Part shown: piece after piece, positions 27,030-34,236 of the stretch | Layout: each line of letters begins with the position of its first letter | Position numbering within the stretch: position 1 is the stretch's first letter | Program-made: the position numbers and the translations under genes | Origin: Glycomyces fuscus | GTDB lineage: Bacteria > Actinomycetota > Actinomycetes > Streptosporangiales > Streptosporangiaceae | Reading direction: 5' to 3' | DNA length: 64,000 bases | Assembly: GCA_002529455.1 (NCBI GenBank) | Contig: NYMS01000036.1 | Span: forward strand, 31,074 to 95,073 | Notes under the pieces: model-generated | Databases searched by the model: none | What the model was told of the DNA's origin: nothing | Seen by the model: the letters and a program-made list of their open reading frames with translations, nothing else

Positions 27030-28649
27030 GTGCGCACAGCACGCGCAACCACCCTGGCCTCGACCGTCCTGGCGACGGCCCTGGCCGCGTCCCTCACCGC
27101 GGCCTCCCCCGCCGCCGCCGACCCCCTGGACTCCCCCGCCGACGACGCCGCGCTCGCCGAGTTCCACGACCAGGAACTGGCGTGGGCACCCTGCACGGAG
27201 GAGGTGCTCCAGGGGCTGGAGTGCGCCGACGTCGAGGTCCCGCTCGACTACTCCGACCCCGGGGGCGAGCGCATCACCGTGGCCGTCAGCCGCGCCCGTG
27301 CCGCCGACCCGGAACGGCGGCGCGGCATCCTGCTCACCAACCCCGGAGGACCGGGCGGGCACGGGCGCAGCCTGCCCCTGCCCCTGGACCCGCAGACGGG
27401 CACCGGATTCATCGGCGGCATGCGGGTCACCGAGGTGTACGACGTCATCGGCATGGACCCGCGCGGCAGCGGCGGCTCCTCACCGAGGCTGGACTGCGGT
27501 ACAGAGGCGCCGCCCCTGTACACGGATCCGACGGACGAGGAGATCTCCGAGGCCACCCGGTCGGCGATCCGGTACCAGCGTGCCTGCGAGCAGGCCGAGG
27601 GCGACGTCCGCCCGCACATGACCACCGCCAACACCGCCCGGGACATGGACGTCATCCGGGCCGCCCTCGGTGAGGAACAGGTCAACTACCTGGGCTACTC
27701 CTACGGCACCTACCTGGGTGCGGTCTACGGGAGCCTGTTCCCCGAGCGGCTGGACCGCAGCGTGCTGGACTCGTCGGTGCACCCCGACGGCATCTGGCGC
27801 GACGTCTTCATGATGCAGGCACCGGCCTACAGCGAGAACATGGACCGCTACACCGCGTGGGCGGCGGGGTACGACGACGTCTTCGGCTTCGGTTCGACCC
27901 AGGAAGAGGTCTACGCGACCTTCGAGGCGACCGCTGAGCGGCTGCGGGAGGAACCGCTCGAGACCGCCCCCGGCGTGTTCTACGACAACCACCTGTTCAA
28001 CCTGGACGTGGGCATGAACTCACGCTTCCGGGACCGGTGGGACGTGGTCTCGGAGTACCTGGGGTACATCGTGCACGGCGAGCCCCTGCCCCAGCCCCTC
28101 GCCGCCCAGGCGAGCGCTCTCGCCGAGGAGGAGTACGGCACGGCCACCATGGATCTGCAGACGGCGGTGCTGTGCGAGGCCGAGTGGCCGGGCAGAATCA
28201 GCACCTACCACACGGACGCCCGAGAGTACCGGGAGGAGCACCCGTACGGCAGCGGCGCCTACTGGGCGGTTCCCCAGCCGTGCACCTTCAACGGCCTCGA
28301 CCGGCCCGAGCCCCCGGTGGAGTTGGAACGGGAGGGTTACCCCGAGGCACTGGTCATCGCCGGTGAGTTCGACGCCAACACGGCCTACGAGGGCGGTCCG
28401 GCCATGGCCGACCGGCTGGACAGCTCTCTGGTCACCGTCGCCGGTGACGGCGGGCACGGCTTCTACTTTCCCGGCGGCCTGGACTGCGTGACCGAGGCAG
28501 TGGACGCCTACCTGGTGGACGGGGCCCAGCCCGAGGACCTCGTCTGCCAGGGCCTGCCCCCGGCGGAGGTCGACGGGGAGATCGAGGTGGAGGCCGAGGA
28601 CCTCGTGGCGCTGCGCGACCGGACCGGCCCTAGCGGCCTGGGGATCTGA
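27030..28649 (+). CDS. Secreted alpha/beta-hydrolase of the S33 tripeptidyl aminopeptidase family
   Basis: 539 residues from GTG 27030, with GGAGG 8 nt upstream; earlier in-frame starts lack a ribosome site. Sec signal peptide (RTARATTLASTVLATALAA, cleavage likely near PAAA-DP). Alpha/beta-hydrolase core with NPGGPGG (oxyanion region), nucleophile in GYSYGT (Ser about 224), Asp about 448 in GEFDANT and His about 476 in GDGGHG, plus a C-terminal TAP-like domain. Homologues release N-terminal di- or tripeptides outside the cell. It is transcribed away from the importer, so peptides it makes might feed it, but that link is inference. A terminator follows. Confidence 0.9.
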   Translation: MRTARATTLASTVLATALAASLTAASPAAADPLDSPADDAALAEFHDQELAWAPCTEEVLQGLECADVEVPLDYSDPGGERITVAVSRARAADPERRRGILLTNPGGPGGHGRSLPLPLDPQTGTGFIGGMRVTEVYDVIGMDPRGSGGSSPRLDCGTEAPPLYTDPTDEEISEATRSAIRYQRACEQAEGDVRPHMTTANTARDMDVIRAALGEEQVNYLGYSYGTYLGAVYGSLFPERLDRSVLDSSVHPDGIWRDVFMMQAPAYSENMDRYTAWAAGYDDVFGFGSTQEEVYATFEATAERLREEPLETAPGVFYDNHLFNLDVGMNSRFRDRWDVVSEYLGYIVHGEPLPQPLAAQASALAEEEYGTATMDLQTAVLCEAEWPGRISTYHTDAREYREEHPYGSGAYWAVPQPCTFNGLDRPEPPVELEREGYPEALVIAGEFDANTAYEGGPAMADRLDSSLVTVAGDGGHGFYFPGGLDCVTEAVDAYLVDGAQPEDLVCQGLPPAEVDGEIEVEAEDLVALRDRTGPSGLGI

Positions 28650-28664
28650 CCCCGGAGACGGCGG

Positions 28665-28700
28665 CGGCCCGCATCACCCGGCGAGGGGTGGTGCGGGCCG
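28665..28700 (+). terminator. Hairpin terminator after the S33 peptidase
   Basis: 15-bp stem with one mismatch (CGGCCCGCATCACCC and near-complement) and a 6-nt loop, starting 16 bp after the stop and followed by TTCCC. It may also serve the convergent lipoprotein gene. Confidence 0.75.
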
Positions 28701-28751
28701 TTCCCACCACGGCCGCCTGGAAGGAGGCCTGCGGGCCTCCCCCGCGGAAGC

Positions 28752-29342
28752 CTAGATGCCCGAGCCCTCCAGCGAACCGGTGACCTGCTCACCGAACATG
28801 TTGTAGGCCAGGCACAGGACCTCGCGGTCGTTCAGCTCGTTCCAGCCGTCCTCGGTCGGGGAGAGCGGCTCGTAGTCGATGACGGAGTCCGCGTAGGGGA
28901 GGCCGATGAAGGCGTCGAACTCCGCGCGGCACATCTCGTCGGCCAGCTGGGAGACCCGGTCGGCGCCCGGGTAGTCGCCGGACTCCTGGATGTCCCCGAC
29001 GTGGTAGATCTCGTAGTCGTGCGGCTGCGAGCAGTCGACCTTGGGCACCTCGGAGATTCCGTCGCCGGACCTGTCCATCTCGTTGAAGCAGTCACCGAGC
29101 ACGAGGGTGCCGACGTTCACGTACTCGGGCTCGGCCGTCTCGGTCTCCACCGGTTCGGGACTCTCCGCGGAATCGGTCGGCGTCGCGGTGTCCACGGGCT
29201 CGGGGGTGACGGTCTCTCCGCCGTTCTGGAGGGCGGGGGGCAGGAGGGGAAGCGAACCGCAGGCCGTAGCCGCCAGGGTGGCGCCGACGGCCAGGGTTCC
29301 CAGAGCGACACGGCCGAACAGAGGGCGCGTTTCGGACAGCAT
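28752..29342 (-). CDS. Lipoprotein with septum-formation-type domain (copy A)
   Basis: 196 residues from ATG 29342 (GTGGAGT upstream). Lipoprotein signal with lipobox LAATAC (Cys about 24), then an acidic Pro/Thr/Glu-rich linker (to about 65) and a C-terminal domain with LVLGDCF, KVDCSQPHDYEIYHVGD, MCRAEFDAFIG and LNDREVLCLAYN. The paired Cys pattern fits the Septum_form family (PF13845), whose molecular role is not established. Its neighbour at 29546-30037 is a paralogue, which suggests local duplication. Confidence 0.8.
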   Translation of the reverse strand: MLSETRPLFGRVALGTLAVGATLAATACGSLPLLPPALQNGGETVTPEPVDTATPTDSAESPEPVETETAEPEYVNVGTLVLGDCFNEMDRSGDGISEVPKVDCSQPHDYEIYHVGDIQESGDYPGADRVSQLADEMCRAEFDAFIGLPYADSVIDYEPLSPTEDGWNELNDREVLCLAYNMFGEQVTGSLEGSGI

Positions 29343-29545
29343 GGGGACTCCACTGGATCGTTCGGTACTGGTGCCGACGGGGGACGGAATCGGCGACACC
29401 CATCCAGATGCCCGGGACTCGGAGAAGGTTGTGTCCCAGTTCGGGAGGGATCGGGTTCTGGTGCGCTCTGGGCACCGCGTGGCGTCTGCCGCCGCGGAGG
29501 GGCAGGGGAGGCGGGGTGGGGGCAGGGCCCCGCGGTCCCCCGCGG

Positions 29546-30037
29546 TCAGCGGTTGGCGCCCTCGAGGGTGCCGGTGACCATCTCGCCAATGTCAGCAGTG
29601 GTGACGTAGCAGATGATCTCGCGGTCGTTGAGCTGGTCCCAGGTCTGCTGGGTGGGGTAGAGGTAATAGGCGTAGATCTCCGACTCGGCGTAGGGGACGC
29701 CGATGAAGTTGGTGAAGTTCTCGCCGGTGCAGAGCTCCTCGGCCTGGGTCATGGTCGCCTCGTCGCCGGGATACTCGGCCTCGGTCATGTCGTAGGCGAA
29801 GAAGAACTCCGAGTCGTGCTCCTCGGCGCAGTCCACCAAGGGGATGTTGCTGACTTCACCGCCGGAGAGAGCAGTGTTCATCTCCTCTTCGACGAAGCAG
29901 TCGCCGACGTTGAGCTCCATCACGTTGCCGCCGCCGATGACGGACATGAGGACGCCGCAGCCGCTGAGGGCGAACACGCCTCCCGCGGCGAGAACGGAGG
30001 CACCGAGGGTACGCAGGACGGGGGAGAAATTCGACAT
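29546..30037 (-). CDS. Lipoprotein with septum-formation-type domain (copy B)
   Basis: 163 residues from ATG 30037 (GGAGT 8 nt upstream); an ATG 24 bp earlier is an alternative. Lipobox ALSGC (Cys about 27), then directly the same domain as copy A: LNVGDCFVEEE, PLVDCAEEHDSEFFFAYDM, LCTGENFTNFIG and LNDREIICYV. It lacks the acidic linker of copy A. The two copies are separated by ~200 bp and each has its own ribosome site, so they may be transcribed separately. Confidence 0.82.
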   Translation of the reverse strand: MSNFSPVLRTLGASVLAAGGVFALSGCGVLMSVIGGGNVMELNVGDCFVEEEMNTALSGGEVSNIPLVDCAEEHDSEFFFAYDMTEAEYPGDEATMTQAEELCTGENFTNFIGVPYAESEIYAYYLYPTQQTWDQLNDREIICYVTTADIGEMVTGTLEGANR

Positions 30038-30094
30038 GGGGATACTCCGGAAGTTATGCATGGGGACCGCCACCGTGAGGGAGGTGGCGAGAGG

Positions 30095-30126
30095 GTAACA
30101 ATTCACTACAAGGGGGTTTATGTCAA
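30095..30126 (-). promoter_or_regulatory. Possible promoter of lipoprotein copy B
   Basis: On the minus strand a consensus TTGACA (30121-30126) sits in an unusually AT-rich stretch about 85 bp before the copy B start. The best -10 at 17-bp spacing (AATTGT) is poor, so the assignment is tentative. Confidence 0.3.
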
Positions 30127-30430
30127 TCTTATATCTGCGAAAACGCCGAGAGGTCCACGGGATGTCACTCCGGGCATCCGTGCTCCTTCTCTCGCCTTCA
30201 CCCCTATGGGATGCCGCGGACGCGAAGTAGCACATCACAGACTTATGACATTTTTCAGAGCCACGTCGCTCCGCCTTCGCCGTCACGGAAGGTGACACGC
30301 GCGTGCGTATTCCGGAACGGAAACGCAGAAAGGCGACGCAAGGATCCGGGCCGAACCCGAAGAGTCACGACGCGCCGACGGGAGAACACGGTCGGCGCGG
30401 GGGCGGGAGGGGGGATTCCCCGGAAAGCAC
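30127..30430. other. Gene-free stretch between lipoprotein copy B and tRNA-Lys terminator
   Basis: About 300 bp with no credible gene and no strong dyad; the part next to copy B is AT-rich. Confidence 0.5.
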
Positions 30431-30462
30431 GAGGGCCCCGGTCGTTTCCGACCGGGGCCCTC
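30431..30462 (-). terminator. Terminator of tRNA-Lys copy 1
   Basis: Perfect 14-bp stem (GAGGGCCCCGGTCG and complement) with a TTTC loop, 9 bp past the 3' end of the tRNA. Confidence 0.85.
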
Positions 30463-30470
30463 GCCTCGTG

Positions 30471-30544
30471 TGCGTCATCAGGGACTCGAACCCCGGACCC
30501 GCTGATTAAGAGTCAGCTGCTCTGACCAACTGAGCTAATGACGC
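30471..30544 (-). tRNA. tRNA-Lys (anticodon CTT), copy 1
   Basis: Complete cloverleaf: acceptor GCGTCAT/ATGACGC, D-loop AGCTCAGTTGGT, anticodon stem GCTGA/TCAGC around loop CTCTTAA (anticodon CTT, reads AAG), T-arm GGTTCGAGTCC, discriminator A. CCA is not encoded. It is identical in body to copy 2 and differs only at one compensated acceptor pair. Confidence 0.97.
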
Positions 30545-30587
30545 CTGCTGTTCACCGCCCTGCCTCTCGGCGGCGGCGACATGGTCA

Positions 30588-30593
30588 ACTCTA
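30588..30593 (-). promoter_or_regulatory. Likely -10 of tRNA-Lys copy 1
   Basis: TAGAGT on the minus strand, 43 bp before the tRNA, inside a block that is also conserved upstream of copy 2 (GGTCC...TAGAGTT), which supports a promoter. Confidence 0.5.
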
Positions 30594-30695
30594 CCGGACC
30601 GAAGGAGTGCTCCACGCCGCGAACCGCGCGATGTGGGGCACACCACCGGGGCGCCCCCGCGGGGAGGGCGGCCCGGCCGGGAGGGCGGCCCGGCC

Positions 30696-32189
30696 TCAGA
30701 CCCGGAGTCGGCGCGCCTGTCCGGCGAGCAGGGCGACCGCGAGCAGGAGGACGCCCGCCGCCACCACCGGCACGGGGCCGGGACCGGTGCCGGTCATTCC
30801 CATGGGATCGGCGGCGGCGACGCCGTTGACGGCCAGGTACCACAGCATCGGGTACAGCACCTGGAACAGCGTGGGGGTGCGGCCCAGCGCCCCCAGCGCC
30901 GCGGCCAGGGCCGGGACGAACACGGCTCCGGCGCACCAGGCCGCGACGGCGGCGGTGTCACCGGCGGCCGCCAGCCGCACCAGTGGGCCGGCGCCGGAGA
31001 CCACGGCGAGCAGGACACCGGCCGCCCACCCCGCCAGTTGGCGACGGGCCGGCCGGGGGTAGGCGGCGAGCAGCGCCTCCACGCCCGTGCCGACCTGGAC
31101 GGTCCAGACCCGGGCCCACACCAGCGCCGGCCAGATCCAGCAGGCGGGGAGCACGACCGCCCGCACCGCCTCCACGGGGAGCAGCAGTCCCGCCGCGCCG
31201 AGCACCGCCGAGCCGAGCCACCACCACACCGACACCCCCGAGACCAGGATCCGGAACTCCGCCGAGACCAGGTCGCGCGGCACGAGCGCGCGGAGGGCGC
31301 GGACGGTGCGGGCGCCCGGCACCTCCCGGGTCCCGCTCCAGGGCGCGGACCGCGTACCGCGCACGCGAAGCCACACGGCGGGCAGCAGTGCCAGGGCGAC
31401 GGCGGCGGCCACGATGAGCAGCCGCTCGGCCAGGAAGGCCCCGTCGACGGCCAGCCCCTCCCACGGGATCGGGGTGAGGGGCTCCTCCACCTTGGTGAAC
31501 CCGAGGCTGAACTCCCCCTCGACCGCGATCCCGGCCCGCTCCATGCTGGCGGCGAAGGGGTCGGCCAGCGTCTGGACGCCGATACCGCCGAACGGTGCCC
31601 GGCTGCTCTGGCCCCCCAGCGCCACGACCGTCCAGACCGGGATCCACAGGATGTCGCCGAGTCCGCCGCCCAGCCCGGGAACGGTGTCGAACAGCAGTGC
31701 CGCCGCCGCGACCGCGACCACGACGGGGACCGTGACCACCAGGAAGGGGACGAGCAGCCCCACCGGGTCGACGGCGGTGTCCTCACCGCGCGTCCACCAC
31801 ATCACCAGGGCGACCGCGACCAGTACCGCGACCATCGACAGCAGGACCGCGACGTTGCTGAGGAGTTTGCCCGCGAGGTAGGCCGGAGGGCGCAGCGGCG
31901 TGGCGGCCAGCACCCCGCCCACACCGGTGCTCCGGTCACGGGCCACCGAGCCGCGGGCGACGTAGAAGCCGCCGAGGGCCAGCCAGAGCGCCCCGCCGAG
32001 GGCCACCGCGGCGCCCACGTAGGCCATGTCGTAGACCCCGCGGTACCCTCCGGCGTCGACCACGGTCCAGTGCCCGTCGGCCGCGGGCACCGCCAGGTAG
32101 GCGAGCACGGCCGAACCCAGCAGGGTCACGGCGTAGGAGGGGCGGCGGACCCGTTCCCGGAGGTCGCCGAGTGCGAGCCGCGGGATCAT
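30696..32189 (-). CDS. ABC transporter permease (ABC-2 type exporter-like)
   Basis: 497 residues from ATG 32189, overlapping the ATPase stop by 4 bp (ATGA). About twelve hydrophobic segments in two halves, e.g. YAVTLLGSAVLAYLAV near the N-terminus and VVAAGVLLLAVALLAG near the C-terminus, with an extracytoplasmic loop around residues 200-270. No conserved catalytic motif; the family is a guess from topology and from the adjacent ABC ATPase. Substrate unknown. Confidence 0.82.
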   Translation of the reverse strand: MIPRLALGDLRERVRRPSYAVTLLGSAVLAYLAVPAADGHWTVVDAGGYRGVYDMAYVGAAVALGGALWLALGGFYVARGSVARDRSTGVGGVLAATPLRPPAYLAGKLLSNVAVLLSMVAVLVAVALVMWWTRGEDTAVDPVGLLVPFLVVTVPVVVAVAAAALLFDTVPGLGGGLGDILWIPVWTVVALGGQSSRAPFGGIGVQTLADPFAASMERAGIAVEGEFSLGFTKVEEPLTPIPWEGLAVDGAFLAERLLIVAAAVALALLPAVWLRVRGTRSAPWSGTREVPGARTVRALRALVPRDLVSAEFRILVSGVSVWWWLGSAVLGAAGLLLPVEAVRAVVLPACWIWPALVWARVWTVQVGTGVEALLAAYPRPARRQLAGWAAGVLLAVVSGAGPLVRLAAAGDTAAVAAWCAGAVFVPALAAALGALGRTPTLFQVLYPMLWYLAVNGVAAADPMGMTGTGPGPVPVVAAGVLLLAVALLAGQARRLRV

Positions 32190-33052
32190 CGCGCCGCCCC
32201 CGTGGCCGCCCTGTAGGCGTCCTCCAGTTCCGGGGCGACCGGGACCGCGTCGGGCGCGGGCCGTCGCCCGGCCAGGAGGCGGACCCGGAGGAGGCCGTCG
32301 TCGCGCAGGGCGCGGACCACGGTGTGCCGCTGTCGCAGGGAGGCCAGGGCCGCCGGGTCGGCGGCGGTCTCCCACACCCTCCCCCTCAGCTGCTCCGACA
32401 GCTCGGCCGGGCGGCCGCGGCGGACCAGGCCTCCGCCGACCACCATGGCCACGTCGGTGGCGACCGCCTCCACGTCGGTGACGATGTGGGTGGACAGGAC
32501 GACCACCCGGTCGGCGGCCAGTTCGCTGAGCAGGGAGTGGAAGCGGGAGCGCTCCTCGGGGTCGAGGCCGACGGTCGGCTCGTCCATGACGATCACGCGC
32601 GGGTCGTTGAGCAGGGCCTGGGCGATGCCCACCCGCCGCACCATGCCGCCGGAGTAGGTGCCCAGGCGCCGGTCGGCCGCGCCGTCGAGCGCGACGAGCT
32701 CCAGCAGTTCCCCGATGCGGTCGCGGGCCGCGCGGGCGCCCACCCCCTTCGCCGCGGCGAGGTAGGACAGGAACTCGCGGGCGGTCAGGTTGGGGTAGAA
32801 ACCGAAGTCCTGGGGCAGGTAGCCGAGGGTCCGACGCAGGGTGTGCGGCCGCGCGGTCACGTCGGCCCCCTCGAAGACGACGCGTCCACGGGTGGGCCGG
32901 GCGGCCGTGGCGATGATCCGCATCAGCGTCGACTTGCCCGCCCCGTTGGGGCCGAGGAGTCCGAGCACGCCCGGTCGGAGGCTGAGGGTGACGCCGTCGA
33001 CGGCGCGGCGGCCGCCCCGGTAGACCTTGGTGACGTCGGTGAGGTCGAGCAT
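32186..33052 (-). CDS. ABC transporter ATPase (exporter type)
   Basis: 288 residues. Walker A GPNGAGKST, Q-loop GYLPQDFGFYP, signature YSGGMVRR, Walker B VIVMDEPTVGLD, H-loop LSTHIV. CcmA-like exporter subfamily. It starts 4 bp after the small lipoprotein stop and is coupled to the permease, so the three genes form one operon. Confidence 0.95.
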   Translation of the reverse strand: MLDLTDVTKVYRGGRRAVDGVTLSLRPGVLGLLGPNGAGKSTLMRIIATAARPTRGRVVFEGADVTARPHTLRRTLGYLPQDFGFYPNLTAREFLSYLAAAKGVGARAARDRIGELLELVALDGAADRRLGTYSGGMVRRVGIAQALLNDPRVIVMDEPTVGLDPEERSRFHSLLSELAADRVVVLSTHIVTDVEAVATDVAMVVGGGLVRRGRPAELSEQLRGRVWETAADPAALASLRQRHTVVRALRDDGLLRVRLLAGRRPAPDAVPVAPELEDAYRAATGAAR

Positions 33053-33056
33053 CGGC

Positions 33057-33290
33057 TCACCGGCCGGTCAGGTCGGTCGGCTCGCCGTCGGTGCGGTCCG
33101 CGGAGACGGGGTCGGTGTGGGTCCCGTCGGCGACGACGTCGGGCACGTCGCCGTCGAGGGGGAAGGTGGTCGTGTCCGGTTCGGCCCGGGCGGCGTCGGG
33201 CCGGCCGCATCCGGGCAGCAGGCCCGCCGCCGCGATCGCGGTGGGCGCCGCCGCGGCCGGACGTGCCTTCGTCGTGGTGATCGTTCGCAT
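33057..33290 (-). CDS. Small putative lipoprotein leading the ABC exporter operon
   Basis: 77 residues from ATG 33290. A short signal-like segment (APTAIAAAGLLPGC) ends in a possible lipobox, then ~48 polar residues rich in Asp and Thr. No recognised domain. The ribosome site is weak, but the stop lies 4 bp before the ATPase start, which favours a real gene. It may present a ligand or tether the exporter; this is speculative. Confidence 0.5.
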   Translation of the reverse strand: MRTITTTKARPAAAAPTAIAAAGLLPGCGRPDAARAEPDTTTFPLDGDVPDVVADGTHTDPVSADRTDGEPTDLTGR

Positions 33291-33439
33291 GCGCCAAGGA
33301 AACCGGTTCCGCGATCGCGGATCACTACGCGTGGACTCCGTCCTGGGGGTGGGGCCGGCCCCACCCCCGCGTCGGCCCGGACTTCACCCGCCGGACGATT
33401 CGGGGCCGGCGCCCCGTCCGGCTCTCGCCGGACACGGCG

Positions 33440-33480
33440 ACGGCCCCGGGCGGAAGGCGGTGCCTTCGACCCGGGGCCGT
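33440..33480 (-). terminator. Terminator of tRNA-Lys copy 2
   Basis: Perfect 11-bp outer stem (ACGGCCCCGGG) plus an inner GAAGGC/GCCTTC stem, starting 6 bp past the tRNA. Confidence 0.8.
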
Positions 33481-33486
33481 TGTCTG

Positions 33487-33560
33487 TGCGCCATCAGGGA
33501 CTCGAACCCCGGACCCGCTGATTAAGAGTCAGCTGCTCTGACCAACTGAGCTAATGGCGC
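33487..33560 (-). tRNA. tRNA-Lys (anticodon CTT), copy 2
   Basis: Same cloverleaf as copy 1, with anticodon loop CTCTTAA and identical D, anticodon and T arms. Acceptor GCGCCAT/ATGGCGC: the one difference from copy 1 is a compensated U-A to C-G pair, so both are likely functional. Discriminator A, no encoded CCA. Confidence 0.97.
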
Positions 33561-33609
33561 CTGCGTCCCATGGTACCGGCCCTGCGGGCCGCCCCTGGGG
33601 ACGTCGTTA

Positions 33610-33615
33610 ACTCTA
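33610..33615 (-). promoter_or_regulatory. Likely -10 of tRNA-Lys copy 2
   Basis: TAGAGT on the minus strand, 49 bp before the tRNA, in the same conserved block as upstream of copy 1. Confidence 0.5.
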
Positions 33616-33892
33616 GCAGGACCGGAGGAGGGCCGCGAACCGGTTCCGGACCAGCAGGAGGGCGGTCCTCTGTCGGTTCCCCCGCCCGGAGGACCTGGGG
33701 CCTGTCTCCTGGACGGGCCCTCGGCTCGTGGGGCCGGTTCGGGCGGCCACGGGGTTCCGGAGGCGGCGGAGGCGGGTTCGTGGGGAACGGGTGAACCCGC
33801 CGTAGGCACCGCTGTGCCTGCTTCGACCCGGTTCCCGTGCTCCGGGCGCCCGGACACGGACCGAGGCGAGGCGAAGGTCCGAAGAACGCTGC
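33616..33892. other. Gene-free stretch between tRNA-Lys copy 2 and a small membrane protein
   Basis: About 280 bp; the minus-strand open frame here is Pro/Gly-rich shadow sequence with no ribosome site. I see nothing else. Confidence 0.5.
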
Positions 33893-34078
33893 CTAGGCGA
33901 AGGCCAGGACCAGCGCGATGATCACGGCGATGACCAGGACCACACCGACGACCGCCAGCACGATCGGCATGACCGGGCGGCGCGCGGGCTCCTCGGTGTT
34001 CGGGTTCTCGTCGACGAAGCGGCGGAAGTGCTGGGTGGTCCCCGCCGGGTCCATGTTGGGATCGTTGTTCTGTGTCAT
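33893..34078 (-). CDS. Small C-tail-anchored membrane protein
   Basis: 61 residues from ATG 34078. Polar N-terminal ~38 residues (Asn/Asp/Thr-rich, one HFRRF patch), then one C-terminal helix PIVLAVVGVVLVIAVIIALVL ending at the C-terminus. No family recognised. Topology suggests a cytoplasmic N-terminus with a tail anchor. The ribosome site is weak (AGGG). Confidence 0.65.
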   Translation of the reverse strand: MTQNNDPNMDPAGTTQHFRRFVDENPNTEEPARRPVMPIVLAVVGVVLVIAVIIALVLAFA

Positions 34079-34236
34079 GGGGTTGACCCTAGCGACTCGT
34101 GGGAGTGATGAGGACCCCCGTGGGTATATCTCATCCTTTTCACTACACGCTCTTGGTCCTGGCGGTCGCCGCACCTGCGGTGACCGCTCTGCGCGACGCG
34201 GCGCCTACCGCGCGTCCACTCCGGGGCGGCCGCTCC

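Noticed and set aside
33522..33857. 111-codon minus-strand ORF overlapping tRNA-Lys copy 2
   Set aside because: It overlaps the tRNA, is Pro/Gly-rich and has no ribosome site.
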